From the NCBI GenBank assembly GCA_964400015.1, contig CAYNRR010000009.1, forward strand, positions 1 through 51,042: a stretch of 51,042 nt of DNA, given 5' to 3'. A program made the position numbers and the translations under genes. The DNA comes from UBA1234 sp964400015. Lineage in GTDB: Bacteria; Bacillota; Clostridia; TANB77; UBA1234. The notes below the pieces were generated by a model. The model was not told the origin of the DNA, made no database searches, and worked only from the letters and a program-made list of their open reading frames with translations. This document shows, piece after piece, positions 8,955-17,876 of the stretch. Within the stretch, counting starts at the first letter, position 1. Each line of letters starts with the position of its first letter.

Positions 8955-9797
8955 TTAATTTCTATTTTGCTTTTCATAAGCATTAACTACATTTCCCATC
9001 AATGTAATTATTGTTGTAGGTCCAACTCCACCAGGTACTGGTGTAATATAGCTACATTTATTTTTTACATTATCAAAGTCTACATCCCCAACTAGAGCTT
9101 TGGTTTCAGTAATTCTATTTATTCCAACGTCAATTACAACTGCACCTTCTTTTACCATGTCTGCTGTAATATATTTTGGATTTCCTATTGCTACGACCAA
9201 AATGTCTGCAAGTTTTGTTATTTCGCCTAAATTCTTTGTTTTAGAATGGCATATTGTGACTGTACCATTCGCATTTAATAATAATTGAGCCATTGGACGA
9301 CCAACAATATTGCTTCTACCGACAACTACGCAATTTTTGCCTGATATATCAATGTTATATGTATCTAGCAATTTCATAACTCCTGCTGGTGTCGAAGCAG
9401 CAAAACAATCTTGACCTTGCGCAAGTCTTCCAACATTTATAGGATTAAATCCATCTACATCTTTTTCTGGCGAAATTGTTTCAAAAGCCTCAATTATATT
9501 CAAGTGATATGGTACCGGACTTTGAAGCAATATTCCATTTACCGACTTATCATCATTTAATTTCTTAATCAAACCTATTAGTGTACTTTGATCTATATTG
9601 CTTTCTAAATGATATTCTGTGAAAACTATTCCAAGTTCTTCACACATTTTTCTTTTTAATTTAACATATATTTCTGATGCAACATCATCACCAACTCTAA
9701 TTACAGCTAATGCTGGTTTTGTTGGTAAATTTTTTATTTTTTCTTTTAACTCTAACTTATAGTTCTCTGCTACTTTTTTTCCATCAATTAGTTCCAT
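8955..9797 (-). CDS. folD: Bifunctional methylenetetrahydrofolate dehydrogenase/cyclohydrolase
   Basis: 280 aa, normal for FolD. It interconverts 5,10-methylene-THF, methenyl-THF and 10-formyl-THF in one-carbon metabolism. Substrate-site motifs are YVKLKRKMCEELG (with the catalytic-type Lys), GILLQSPVPYH and PEKDVDGF; the dinucleotide-binding motif is VVGRSNIVGRPMAQLL; the C-terminal signature is PVPGGVGPTT. The ATG at 9797 lies 15 bp after uppP, so the two are probably co-transcribed. Confidence 0.96.
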   Translation of the reverse strand: MELIDGKKVAENYKLELKEKIKNLPTKPALAVIRVGDDVASEIYVKLKRKMCEELGIVFTEYHLESNIDQSTLIGLIKKLNDDKSVNGILLQSPVPYHLNIIEAFETISPEKDVDGFNPINVGRLAQGQDCFAASTPAGVMKLLDTYNIDISGKNCVVVGRSNIVGRPMAQLLLNANGTVTICHSKTKNLGEITKLADILVVAIGNPKYITADMVKEGAVVIDVGINRITETKALVGDVDFDNVKNKCSYITPVPGGVGPTTIITLMGNVVNAYEKQNRN

Positions 9798-9812
9798 ATA
9801 AATTCTCCTTAA

Positions 9813-10628
9813 TTAAAAAAATAATAATTTTGTAAAAATAAGTAATCCAAATAAAACTCTATATATTGCAAACACTTTGAAATCGCCTTTTTGTAAGTAT
9901 TTTAGCAAAAATTTTATAACTAAAATTCCAACTATAAAACTTGCTAAAACTCCTGAATAAAACGCTGCGTTAAAAATAAATTCACCTTTTAAAAACTTAA
10001 GCAAAGTCGCACCTAAAACAATTGGTGCAGATAGCATAAATGAATATTTTGCAGCAGATTCTCTTTCTATTCCCATAGCTCTTGCTGTAGTCATTGTTAT
10101 TCCTGAACGTGATACTCCCGGAATAAAAGCTAAAGCTTGAGAAAATCCAATTAAGAAAGTTTGCTTTAAAGTCATGTCTTCATATTTAACTTCTGACTTT
10201 GCTTTCTTATCCACGATATACAACAAAATACCTAATACTATTAACGCTGTTGCAATTATTGAAACAGTTACTTTAATTCCTTGTGTTGCTAGGAATCCCT
10301 CTAATGCATCATCTAAAATGAAACCTAAAAGTCCTCCTGGAATTGTGGCAAGTACAAGATAAAGAAACATTTTGCCTTCAAAAGTTTTTTCTTTTTTGAA
10401 AACATTTTTATATGCTCCTACCAATAAGTTTATCCAATCTTTAAAGAAAAATAATGCAATTGCTAGTAATGTACCAGCATGAAGTGCAACATCAAAAGCT
10501 CCTACATCTTCAATATTCCACATAAGCCAAGGTAATACTGTTAGATGCGCCGAACTAGATATTGGAAGTAATTCAGTAAGCCCTTGCACAATACCAAGAA
10601 ATGTTGCTTGAAACACTGTAAAGTTCAT
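9813..10628 (-). CDS. uppP: Undecaprenyl-diphosphatase
   Basis: 271 aa, BacA/UppP family integral membrane protein with seven or eight hydrophobic segments. It recycles undecaprenyl diphosphate to the monophosphate carrier for cell-wall synthesis and can give bacitracin tolerance. The two conserved motifs are visible: QGLTELLPISSSAHL near the N-terminus and PGVSRSGITMT at about residue 170. The ATG at 10628 follows AAGGAGG. It lies 11 bp after the TPR gene. Confidence 0.95.
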   Translation of the reverse strand: MNFTVFQATFLGIVQGLTELLPISSSAHLTVLPWLMWNIEDVGAFDVALHAGTLLAIALFFFKDWINLLVGAYKNVFKKEKTFEGKMFLYLVLATIPGGLLGFILDDALEGFLATQGIKVTVSIIATALIVLGILLYIVDKKAKSEVKYEDMTLKQTFLIGFSQALAFIPGVSRSGITMTTARAMGIERESAAKYSFMLSAPIVLGATLLKFLKGEFIFNAAFYSGVLASFIVGILVIKFLLKYLQKGDFKVFAIYRVLFGLLIFTKLLFF

Positions 10629-10639
10629 TAAAATCCTCC

Positions 10640-11854
10640 TTAATCATTTGAGTTAAATTTATCCATAAAATTAAATTCTACTTCTTCTTCTTTTACATCT
10701 TGAATTTCTATATCATCCATATTTACACTTACAGGTTCTTCATCTTCATATGCTTTCTCATATTCTAATTTAACTTTTTCATCAATTGCTTTTTCGAGTT
10801 TCATTTGTGCTTGAGAAACCATGTGTACACCTGTTAAATAATCTTTTATATTTTGGAATAATGGTTCTTTTTCTGCTTTGTATCTATAACTTGGTTCTAT
10901 TTCTATTGCATATTCTATATACGATATTGCCTCTATTTCATTAGCACTTAATGCACAAATTTTGGCAAGTTGATAATATGATTTTGCGGCAATCTCTTTG
11001 CTTTGTGCTGCACTTTTAAAAGCTTCAGTTGCTTCTTCTAGTTCACCTCTTAACAAATGTATTTGACCAATACTAAAATAGGCTTCATATAGTGTTGGTT
11101 CTAATTCAATTGCTTTTTGATAACATTCTAGTGCCTCTGCAAAGTCTCTAAGTTCGGTTCTAACAATGCCCAAGCTATAATAAAGTTGATAGTTATCTGG
11201 TGCGTATTTTATAGCATCTTTGTAAACATGAATAGCTTCATCATATTTGTTTTGTGCACATAAAACTAATGCTAAGAGTTCCGATGCTGGTGTAAAATCT
11301 GGTTTAATTCTAAGGGCATTATCTAGTACAACCTGAGCATCACTTTTTTTGTTCAATTCGTTGAATATAATACCTATCTCGTAATAAGATTTGTAATCAT
11401 TTCTGTCTAATTCCACAGCTTTAGCAAAACGATCAAAGGCCGTTCTTCTATCACCTACGGCATTATATGCATTAGCCAATTTAACAAATGCACTCGCGTT
11501 TTCCGAATTTTGTTCTGTAACTTTTTTATAACACTCAATAGCCTTATTATATTGAGCACGTTTTACAAATATATCTCCCAAGGTCATTTCTATACATTCT
11601 TTTAGGTCAATATTCATGTATTCTAATATGAATATTCCACCTGGAACAAATATTGACGTAATAAAAATAAATGTCTGAATTGAATATGTTGGATAGGCAT
11701 CTTTAATCAAAGATAAAATTTGAATTAAAATAGATACTACCTGAAAAGCTAAAATTGTTAAATACGACACACTTTTAGTTTTCCTATATTTATTAGCTAT
11801 ATATATAATCAGAGCTATACACAAACAACTATACACAATTCTTTCTAAAAACAT
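10640..11854 (-). CDS. Membrane-anchored tetratricopeptide-repeat protein
   Basis: 404 aa. Two to three N-terminal hydrophobic segments (about residues 5-25, 33-55, 62-80) precede at least six TPR units (about 95-330) with typical A-x-x-Y-x-x-A-I and Y-x-x-G patterns, such as FVKLANAYNAVGDRRTAF and LYYSLGIVRTELRDFAEA. The C-terminus is charged and Glu-rich. It is probably a cytoplasmic-facing scaffold at the membrane; no partner can be named. It starts the uppP-folD run. Confidence 0.88.
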   Translation of the reverse strand: MFLERIVYSCLCIALIIYIANKYRKTKSVSYLTILAFQVVSILIQILSLIKDAYPTYSIQTFIFITSIFVPGGIFILEYMNIDLKECIEMTLGDIFVKRAQYNKAIECYKKVTEQNSENASAFVKLANAYNAVGDRRTAFDRFAKAVELDRNDYKSYYEIGIIFNELNKKSDAQVVLDNALRIKPDFTPASELLALVLCAQNKYDEAIHVYKDAIKYAPDNYQLYYSLGIVRTELRDFAEALECYQKAIELEPTLYEAYFSIGQIHLLRGELEEATEAFKSAAQSKEIAAKSYYQLAKICALSANEIEAISYIEYAIEIEPSYRYKAEKEPLFQNIKDYLTGVHMVSQAQMKLEKAIDEKVKLEYEKAYEDEEPVSVNMDDIEIQDVKEEEVEFNFMDKFNSND

Positions 11855-11885
11855 CTTTCTTGCTTCCTTTCAAAACTACATACTT

Positions 11886-12413
11886 TTATTCAAACTTTTC
11901 TTTATAAAAGTCCATACATTTTTTTATACATTCTTTAGCAGCTTCTGCACCTTCCATTTCTTGAATAACAGTACTTTTATTTTCAAGAATTTTATATACT
12001 TCAAAGAAGTGCTTCATTTCTTCAAATATGTGTGGTGGTAATTCTGAAATATCATTATACATAGCCAAGCTAGGCTCATTTACTGGGATTGCTACTATTT
12101 TTTCATCTTTTTCATTACTATCTACCATATTTAAAACTCCAATTGGATAGCATTCAACTAAAGTTAAAGGTAACACACTTTCAGAGCATAAAACCAAAAC
12201 ATCTAGTGGGTCATTATCTTCAGCATATGTTTTAGGAATGAATCCATAATTTGCAGGATAATGAGTAGATGTGTACAAAACTCTGTCTAATCTTAGAAGC
12301 CCTGTCTCTTTATCTAATTCATATTTATTTTTATTTCCTTTTGGTATTTCAATAACTGCTGTAAATTTTTCTGGTGTAATTCTGCTAGAATCAATATCAT
12401 GCCATATGTTCAT
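11886..12413 (-). CDS. ppa: Inorganic pyrophosphatase (soluble, family I)
   Basis: 175 aa, normal for the family. It hydrolyses pyrophosphate to phosphate. It shows the substrate stretch EIPKGNKNKYELD, YPANYGFIP and the signature DNDPLDVLVL with three metal-binding Asp. The C-terminal KMDFYKEKF-like helix is present. The ATG at 12413 follows AAGGAAGAAAG. It is in line with the TPR-uppP-folD genes 31 bp downstream. Confidence 0.95.
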   Translation of the reverse strand: MNIWHDIDSSRITPEKFTAVIEIPKGNKNKYELDKETGLLRLDRVLYTSTHYPANYGFIPKTYAEDNDPLDVLVLCSESVLPLTLVECYPIGVLNMVDSNEKDEKIVAIPVNEPSLAMYNDISELPPHIFEEMKHFFEVYKILENKSTVIQEMEGAEAAKECIKKCMDFYKEKFE

Positions 12414-12505
12414 ATCTTTCTTCCTTCCTTTATAAATCTCTTCATACTGGTCTTATTTTATAACATACCCTCCCAAAATGTCCATACGTTTGCCAATTTT
12501 TTATC

Positions 12506-12534
12506 TTGTTCTTTCGGCTTCTTTTATGTATAAT
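12506..12534 (+). promoter_or_regulatory. Promoter giving a near-leaderless rluD-like mRNA
   Basis: TTGTTC, 17-bp spacer, TATAAT. The expected start site (about 12541) is only about 3 nt before the ATG at 12544, and there is no ribosome binding site. Confidence 0.65.
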
Positions 12535-12543
12535 TATGTTACT

Positions 12544-13398
12544 ATGAGAAAATTGATTGTTGAAAAAAATAATAGAAGATTGGTTGATTATCTTCAATAC
12601 AAATTTAATAAACTTAAAAAAGGTGCAATATTTAAAGCTTTACGAAATAAAGACATTCGTGTTAATGGAGTCAAAGTTTCTGAAAATATTATTGTTAATG
12701 CAGGGGATGAACTCACTATTTTTATTACTGATGATATACTTTTTGGTAACTTTACCTTAACTAATAAAAATATTGTTTATGAGGATGATAATATCATTAT
12801 TATTAACAAGCCTCAAAATTTACTAGTTATTTCTGAGGATAATGATATTGGCCTTGATCGTATAGTTCGTGATTATCTTGGTACTCCAGCCTATCCATGC
12901 CACAGACTTGATAGAAATACTTCAGGTCTTGTTATATTTGCAAAATCTCACGAATATGAAGAAGCTATGTTTACTTTGATAAAAAATAGAGGCTTACAAA
13001 AATTATATAAATGCCATGTTTATGGTATTCCTAAAAATAACAGTGCTACTCTTACTTCATATTTATTCAAAGACAGTAAAAGTAGTCGTGTTATTATTAG
13101 TGATGAGAAAAAGACTGGCTATTTAGAAATAATAACAAAATATCGTGTCTTAAAACGTAACCCTGATAACACTTCTGAACTTGAAGTTGAGCTTGTAACC
13201 GGCAGAACGCATCAAATTCGTGCACATCTTGCTCATATTGGTTTACCTATTATTGGCGATGGTAAATATGGTATAAACGAAATTAACAAGAAATATGGTG
13301 TTTCGTGGCAAAAGCTTCAAGCTTATAAAATAACTTTTACAAATGCTACAGGCATTTTAGAATATCTAAACGGAAAAACCTTTGAACTTTCTAATTAG
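12544..13398 (+). CDS. RluA-family 23S rRNA pseudouridine synthase
   Basis: 284 aa. It isomerises uridine to pseudouridine in rRNA or tRNA. An N-terminal S4-type RNA-binding domain (about 1-75, with IFKALRNKDIRVNGVKV) precedes the catalytic domain with the HRLDRNTSGL motif (catalytic Asp in HRLD) and the conserved RTHQIRAHL and IIGDGKYG stretches. The ATG at 12544 is chosen over an upstream in-frame ATG because a TATAAT box occupies 12529-12534, making the mRNA near-leaderless. It converges on a second family member. Confidence 0.92.
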   Translation: MRKLIVEKNNRRLVDYLQYKFNKLKKGAIFKALRNKDIRVNGVKVSENIIVNAGDELTIFITDDILFGNFTLTNKNIVYEDDNIIIINKPQNLLVISEDNDIGLDRIVRDYLGTPAYPCHRLDRNTSGLVIFAKSHEYEEAMFTLIKNRGLQKLYKCHVYGIPKNNSATLTSYLFKDSKSSRVIISDEKKTGYLEIITKYRVLKRNPDNTSELEVELVTGRTHQIRAHLAHIGLPIIGDGKYGINEINKKYGVSWQKLQAYKITFTNATGILEYLNGKTFELSN

Positions 13399-13410
13399 TT
13401 CAAAGGTTTT
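13375..13410. terminator. Bidirectional terminator between two RluA-type genes
   Basis: AAAACCTTTGAAC, a 10-nt loop and GTTCAAAGGTTTT form a 13-bp stem that overlaps the end of the plus-strand gene. Terminal A/T runs flank both sides, so it can serve both convergent genes. Confidence 0.75.
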
Positions 13411-13423
13411 CTATTGTATATTT

Positions 13424-14089
13424 TTAAAAATCATATTCTTTCCAAGGCCCTATTTTCTTAGGATATACATTAAACTTCATTATTTCATCTCTCGTTGGAT
13501 GTTTAAATTCTAATTCATACGCCCATAAAGCAATTTGAACGCCCGGACTACTCTTTCCGTATTTTTGGTCCCCTACTAACGGATGACCAGCATAGGAAAA
13601 TTGAACTCTTATTTGATGATGACGACCAGTTTCCAAATCAATCTTTACTAATGAAGATTCCTTTCCCTCTTCAATCACTTCATAATTAAGTCTTGCAAGT
13701 TTTGCTCCTCTTTTTTCTTTGCCGACTACTTTACTTTTATTTAAAGCTTCATCTTTAAACAAATAATTTTCAAAAGAGCCTTTCGCACATTCAAATTTTC
13801 CATTCACAACAGCAAGATATCTTTTCTTAAATTCGTTTTTTCTTATAGATTCAGACAACCTTGAAGCCGCTTTTGAAGTTTTAGCAAATACCATAATTCC
13901 CCCAACAGGCCTATCTAGTCTATGTACTAACCCTAAAAAAACATCTCCTGGTTTATTATATTTCTCTTTAATATACGCTTTTATAAGAGTAAGCATATCT
14001 TCATCACCAGTTTTGTCAGCTTGTGATGGAACGTTACAAGGTTTTTCAACAACAATTATATGATTATCTTCATAAATAACATTTAACAA
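13424..14089 (-). CDS. RluA-family pseudouridine synthase without S4 domain
   Basis: 221 aa, lacking the N-terminal S4 domain and therefore like the short RluA/TruC-type enzymes. Motifs are VVEKPCNVPSQ, HRLDRPVGGIMVF with the catalytic Asp, RHHQIRVQF and LVGDQKYG. The target base cannot be told from sequence. It lies 20 bp downstream of a methyltransferase gene on the same strand, which suggests an rRNA-modification pair. Confidence 0.92.
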   Translation of the reverse strand: MLNVIYEDNHIIVVEKPCNVPSQADKTGDEDMLTLIKAYIKEKYNKPGDVFLGLVHRLDRPVGGIMVFAKTSKAASRLSESIRKNEFKKRYLAVVNGKFECAKGSFENYLFKDEALNKSKVVGKEKRGAKLARLNYEVIEEGKESSLVKIDLETGRHHQIRVQFSYAGHPLVGDQKYGKSSPGVQIALWAYELEFKHPTRDEIMKFNVYPKKIGPWKEYDF

Positions 14090-14109
14090 AATACCAACTC
14101 CAATTTAAA

Positions 14110-14973
14110 TTAGTCTATCGATTCCCATCTTCCAAAAATTCCACAAGGCAATATATAATCGCTATCTTTCATAGGAAGGCCTACTTCACCACATATTACT
14201 TTGCCTTTTTTCTTAATTGTCATTTTTAGTATATTAACAAGAATAGTTGGTGAAAGTCCTGTTGTATAAGAGTTTATCAAAAAGAATAATGGTTTATCTG
14301 ATAATACTTCCTTACATAGTTCAACTAAAGTATATAAACTTTCTTCAATATTCCATACTTCGCCATTTGCACCACGTCCATATGATGGTGGATCCATTAC
14401 TATGGCATCATACTTATTCCCTCTTCTTATTTCTCTTTGAACGAACTTAATAACATCATCAATAATAAATCTTACAGGTCTGTCTGAAAGTCCTGATGAT
14501 GCAACATTTTCTTTTGCCCATGCTGTCATCCCCTTTGATGAATCCACATGACAAACTGACGCTCCTGCTGCTGCACAAGCAACCGTTGCTCCTCCTGTAT
14601 ACGCAAATAAATTTAAAACTTTTATAGGTCTATTGGCATTTTTTATTTTGTTCATCATAAAATCCCAATTTACAGCTTGTTCTGGGAATAATCCAGTATG
14701 CTTAAAGCCCATTGGTTTCAAGTTAAACGTTAAATTTTTATATTTAATTTGCCAAGCCTTAGGAACATTCTTTATGTATTCCCATTCGCCACCACCAGAT
14801 TTGCTTCGATGATAATGAGCATTTGCTTTCTTCCATAGAGCAGGCTTCGATTTATCTTTCCATATAATTTGTGGATCAGGTCTGATAAGTATAACGTTTC
14901 CCCATCTTTCAAGTTTTTCACCATTTGCCATATCTAATATTTCATAATCATTCCATTTATCAGAAATTATCAT
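14110..14973 (-). CDS. Class I SAM-dependent rRNA methyltransferase (RlmI/RlmK-like)
   Basis: 287 aa. The SAM-binding motif I is VLNLFAYTGGATVACA, followed by an acidic residue in VDSSKGMTAWAKEN, IDDVIKFVQRE and the catalytic-type motif MDPPSYGRG. These match COG1092-type enzymes that make 5-methylcytosine or N2-methylguanine in 23S rRNA, but the N-terminal PUA domain seen in RlmI is missing. The ATG at 14973 has GGAGG upstream. It is divergent from ylbJ and paired with a pseudouridine synthase. Confidence 0.88.
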   Translation of the reverse strand: MIISDKWNDYEILDMANGEKLERWGNVILIRPDPQIIWKDKSKPALWKKANAHYHRSKSGGGEWEYIKNVPKAWQIKYKNLTFNLKPMGFKHTGLFPEQAVNWDFMMNKIKNANRPIKVLNLFAYTGGATVACAAAGASVCHVDSSKGMTAWAKENVASSGLSDRPVRFIIDDVIKFVQREIRRGNKYDAIVMDPPSYGRGANGEVWNIEESLYTLVELCKEVLSDKPLFFLINSYTTGLSPTILVNILKMTIKKKGKVICGEVGLPMKDSDYILPCGIFGRWESID

Positions 14974-15005
14974 AAAAAATCCTCCATTACATACCTTTTA
15001 TCAAG

Positions 15006-16020
15006 GTGATTATTTTGATATATTTTAAAAAATATTTTTTTGCGTTTTTACTGCTTTTTCTTTTAACGTGTACAATTTACTTTTCTAATAGCACATACGA
15101 AATTACTCAAAGCTCTATAAAACTATGGGCTACTAGTGTTGTACCATCATTATTACCATTCTTCATTTGCATAAACTTATTGAAAAATACACCCATTGTC
15201 AATCTTATAAGTACTTCTCTAACTCCACTATTTAAGCTGTTATTTAATGTTCCTGGCAGTGGTGCTTTTGCGTTAACCATGGGATGGATTTCAGGTTATC
15301 CTACTGGTGCCAAGATCACAACCGAATTATATCAAGAAAATAAACTTAATAAATCAGAAGCTTCTCGACTACTTGCATTTAGTAACACCTCGGGACCACT
15401 TTTTATAATTAGCACTGTTCGGAATAGCAATGTTTAAAAATAAATCAATCGGTTTTAAATTACTTGTGGCTCATATACTAGGAAGTATTACAGTAGGATT
15501 ATTATTCAAAAACAAATTTATTTCACATAAACCTTGCAGTATTGTATCACAAAAAAGCATAAAAACAAAGTCTTCTGAGACTTTAAACGCAAAAAATTTA
15601 GGGAAATTTATGAACACTTCAATACAAAATAGTTTTTCTACACTAATAATGATTGGTGGATACATTGTATTTTTCGCAATTGTTCGGTCATTTTTTATTA
15701 AAACTAGGCATTATTACTATCATTGCACAAACTATATGTCGGTCTTTTTAATATATCCAACTCACTTTTGCCATATGTTGAAGCGACTTTATGTGGAATA
15801 TTAGAAGTAACAAACAGTCTTAATATGCTTGCAACACTTGGCACAAGCACTTTTACAGTTTGCCTAGCATCGTTTTTATTACGGATTAGGTGGAATTTCA
15901 ATAATGATGCAAACTGCTACCGTTATATCTGAAAGCGATTTGTCACTTAAGCCTTATATTATTGGGAAATTTCTTCATGCAATATTTTCAACGATTTATA
16001 TTTGGTTATTCTTGATATAA
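15006..16020 (+). CDS. ylbJ: Sporulation integral membrane protein YlbJ, readable only with four +1 frameshifts
   Basis: 1015 nt encode about 336 aa if one C is skipped at each of four codon-aligned CGG sites (15420, 15685, 15740, 15882). All four sites read NNN-C-GGN with GGN as glycine. The restored protein is a multi-pass membrane protein with family stretches FSNTSGPLFIISTVGIAMF, MIGGYIVFFAIVGHF, CGILEVTNSLNMLA and LLGLGGISIMMQ, and ends at TAA 16018-16020. YlbJ belongs to the nucleoside-transporter-like sporulation group needed for the forespore cortex. The start is GTG 15006 or, better placed for the AAGGTG site, TTG 15015. There is no stop or other damage apart from the four CGG sites, which argues against simple decay. 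A conventional reading gives only fragments 15006-15437 and 15430-15804. Confidence 0.85.
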
Positions 16021-16021
16021 G

Positions 16022-16041
16022 TATGCGGTCGCATAATTTTT
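16022..16041 (+). terminator. Weak hairpin after ylbJ
   Basis: TATGC-GGTC-GCATA followed by ATTTTTATTG lies directly after the ylbJ stop. The stem is only 5 bp, so it is a weak candidate. Confidence 0.35.
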
Positions 16042-16042
16042 A

Positions 16043-16071
16043 TTGTCATTTAATGTTTTATTATGTATTAT
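16043..16071 (+). promoter_or_regulatory. Promoter of the beta-propeller protein gene
   Basis: TTGTCA, 17-bp spacer, TATTAT (each 5/6 to consensus), about 30 bp before the ATG at 16106. Confidence 0.6.
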
Positions 16072-16105
16072 ATAGTATATAAAATTTTACAAATGAGGTT
16101 TAAAT

Positions 16106-17797
16106 ATGAAAAACATTAAACTAAAATTATGCGTCTGCTTTGTTGCTTCTTTTATTTTTTTAATAATAATTCATGATGCTTTTTTATCTCCAGCAAAGTC
16201 TGATATTATTGACGCTAGTGATATAACAAACTTGCCTTTAGCTAAAAATGATGAACTAGATTTTACTTCTAATGAATCGAGCTCTAGTTCTGGTGAATTT
16301 AATTCTGATGACTTTAATTCCGGTGATTTTACTCCCATATTGCCTGTTGAAAACGCTTCTCTTGTATGTACGCACCAAATACAAACATCAAACAATTCAA
16401 CGTATTCAGGCAACTACAATTTAAACGATTCCGAATATTACGCACAAGTAGAAGGTATTACTACTTTTAGAGGCAATAATTTCAGAGATTCTGCTTTTTA
16501 TGGCTCAGTAGATGTTTCTGAAGAAAAATTAACAAAAGTATGGACAAACGTTATAGGTCATACAGATAATTGGACAGGAATCGGCTGGAACGGTCAACCT
16601 GCCATTATTAAATGGGATGAGCTTACTAAAAAGCATATGAATATTTATGACGAATTTAAAGAAAAAGATAATTTTACAGAAATTATTTATGGAGCACTTG
16701 ATAGCACTATTTATTTTTATGATTTAAAATCTGGCTATCCATCTCGTGATCCAATTAAAGTTGCAAGTTCTATTAAGGGGAGCGTAACAGTTGACCCTAG
16801 AGGCTATCCACTTTTGTACGTAGGCCAAGGAATCGATACTGTCAGTGGTGAAAAAGTTTCTATCGGATACCATATTTTCAGTTTAATTACAGGAGAAGAA
16901 TTATTTTTTATTAACGGTCGTGATGCTTTTGCATACATTGGCTGGGGAGCGTTTGATGGCAATCCTCTAATTGATTCAGCTACTGATACTATGTTCTTAC
17001 CCGGCGAAAATGGCTTAATTTATATTATTAAATTAAATACTATTTATGATAAAGAAGCAGGAACTATTTCTTTAAATCCTTCTGTCGTAAAATATCGTAC
17101 AACTATAAATGGTCGAGCTGGTGGAATTGAAAATTCAATTGCGATTTATAAGAACTTAGCTTATTTTGCAAATAATAATGGGATTATTCAATGTTTAGAT
17201 TTAAACACTTTGACACCTATATGGAACTTTCAAATGGAAGATGATTGCGATGCAACTATTGGAATAGAAATTGAAGATGGAGTGCCTATGATCTATGAAG
17301 CTTGTGAAGTTGACCGTAGAAAAGAAACTGCACCTGCCGTCGCTAGAAAAATCAATGGATTAAATGGACAACCTATTTGGGAATATTCTTGCGATTGCTT
17401 ATATGATTCAAGTGTTAATGGTGGTGTACTTTCTTCAGTAGTAATAGGAAAAGGTGAAATTTCTGACTTAGTGATTTTTAATTTTTCAAAAACAACATCT
17501 TTTTACAATGGTAAAATGGTAGCTTTGAATAAAGAAACTGGTGATATTGTTTGGGAAAAAGATTTAAATAAATATTCTTGGAGCTCCCCTGTTGCAATCT
17601 ATTCAACTTCCGGTAAGCCTTATCTAATCTTTTGTGATTCTGTTGGGCAAGTATTTCTGTTAAACCCTCGCACTGGTGAAACTTTATACAAATTAAATAC
17701 TGGTGGTGGAAATATCGAAGGATCTCCTGCCATATTTAATGATAAAATAGTAATTGGCACACGTGGTAAAAGAATATTCTGTATTAAAATAAGTTAA
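16106..17797 (+). CDS. Exported PQQ-like beta-propeller repeat protein
   Basis: 563 aa. One N-terminal hydrophobic segment (about residues 7-27) acts as signal anchor or signal peptide and is followed by a Ser/Gly/Asp linker (about 52-75, with SGE and SGD units). The rest shows repeated propeller blades with W-containing strands and Gly-rich turns such as LNGQPIWEYS, TGDIVWEKDL and PRTGETLYKLNTGG. These resemble PQQ-enzyme/BamB-type repeats but without an obvious cofactor site. It is probably an extracytoplasmic binding or scaffold protein of unknown ligand. The ATG at 16106 follows GAGG. Confidence 0.85.
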   Translation: MKNIKLKLCVCFVASFIFLIIIHDAFLSPAKSDIIDASDITNLPLAKNDELDFTSNESSSSSGEFNSDDFNSGDFTPILPVENASLVCTHQIQTSNNSTYSGNYNLNDSEYYAQVEGITTFRGNNFRDSAFYGSVDVSEEKLTKVWTNVIGHTDNWTGIGWNGQPAIIKWDELTKKHMNIYDEFKEKDNFTEIIYGALDSTIYFYDLKSGYPSRDPIKVASSIKGSVTVDPRGYPLLYVGQGIDTVSGEKVSIGYHIFSLITGEELFFINGRDAFAYIGWGAFDGNPLIDSATDTMFLPGENGLIYIIKLNTIYDKEAGTISLNPSVVKYRTTINGRAGGIENSIAIYKNLAYFANNNGIIQCLDLNTLTPIWNFQMEDDCDATIGIEIEDGVPMIYEACEVDRRKETAPAVARKINGLNGQPIWEYSCDCLYDSSVNGGVLSSVVIGKGEISDLVIFNFSKTTSFYNGKMVALNKETGDIVWEKDLNKYSWSSPVAIYSTSGKPYLIFCDSVGQVFLLNPRTGETLYKLNTGGGNIEGSPAIFNDKIVIGTRGKRIFCIKIS

Positions 17798-17816
17798 TTT
17801 CTAATACTATAAATAT

Positions 17817-17856
17817 AAAAGCGAATTGCATTTTATAATTTTGCAACTCGCTTTTT
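17817..17856. terminator. Bidirectional terminator
   Basis: AAAAGCGAATTGCA pairs with TGCAACTCGCTTTT apart from one mismatch, with A and T runs at both ends, between two convergent genes. Confidence 0.75.
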
Positions 17857-17876
17857 ATTTATTCTTTTTTTATAAT

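Noticed and set aside
15006..16020. ylbJ as an ordinary pseudogene or random sequencing error
   Set aside because: All four lesions are the same one-base C before an in-frame GGN, with no other damage, and the same lesion occurs in two other genes; random decay or homopolymer error would not look like this. A systematic base-calling artefact is still possible and is listed as a test.
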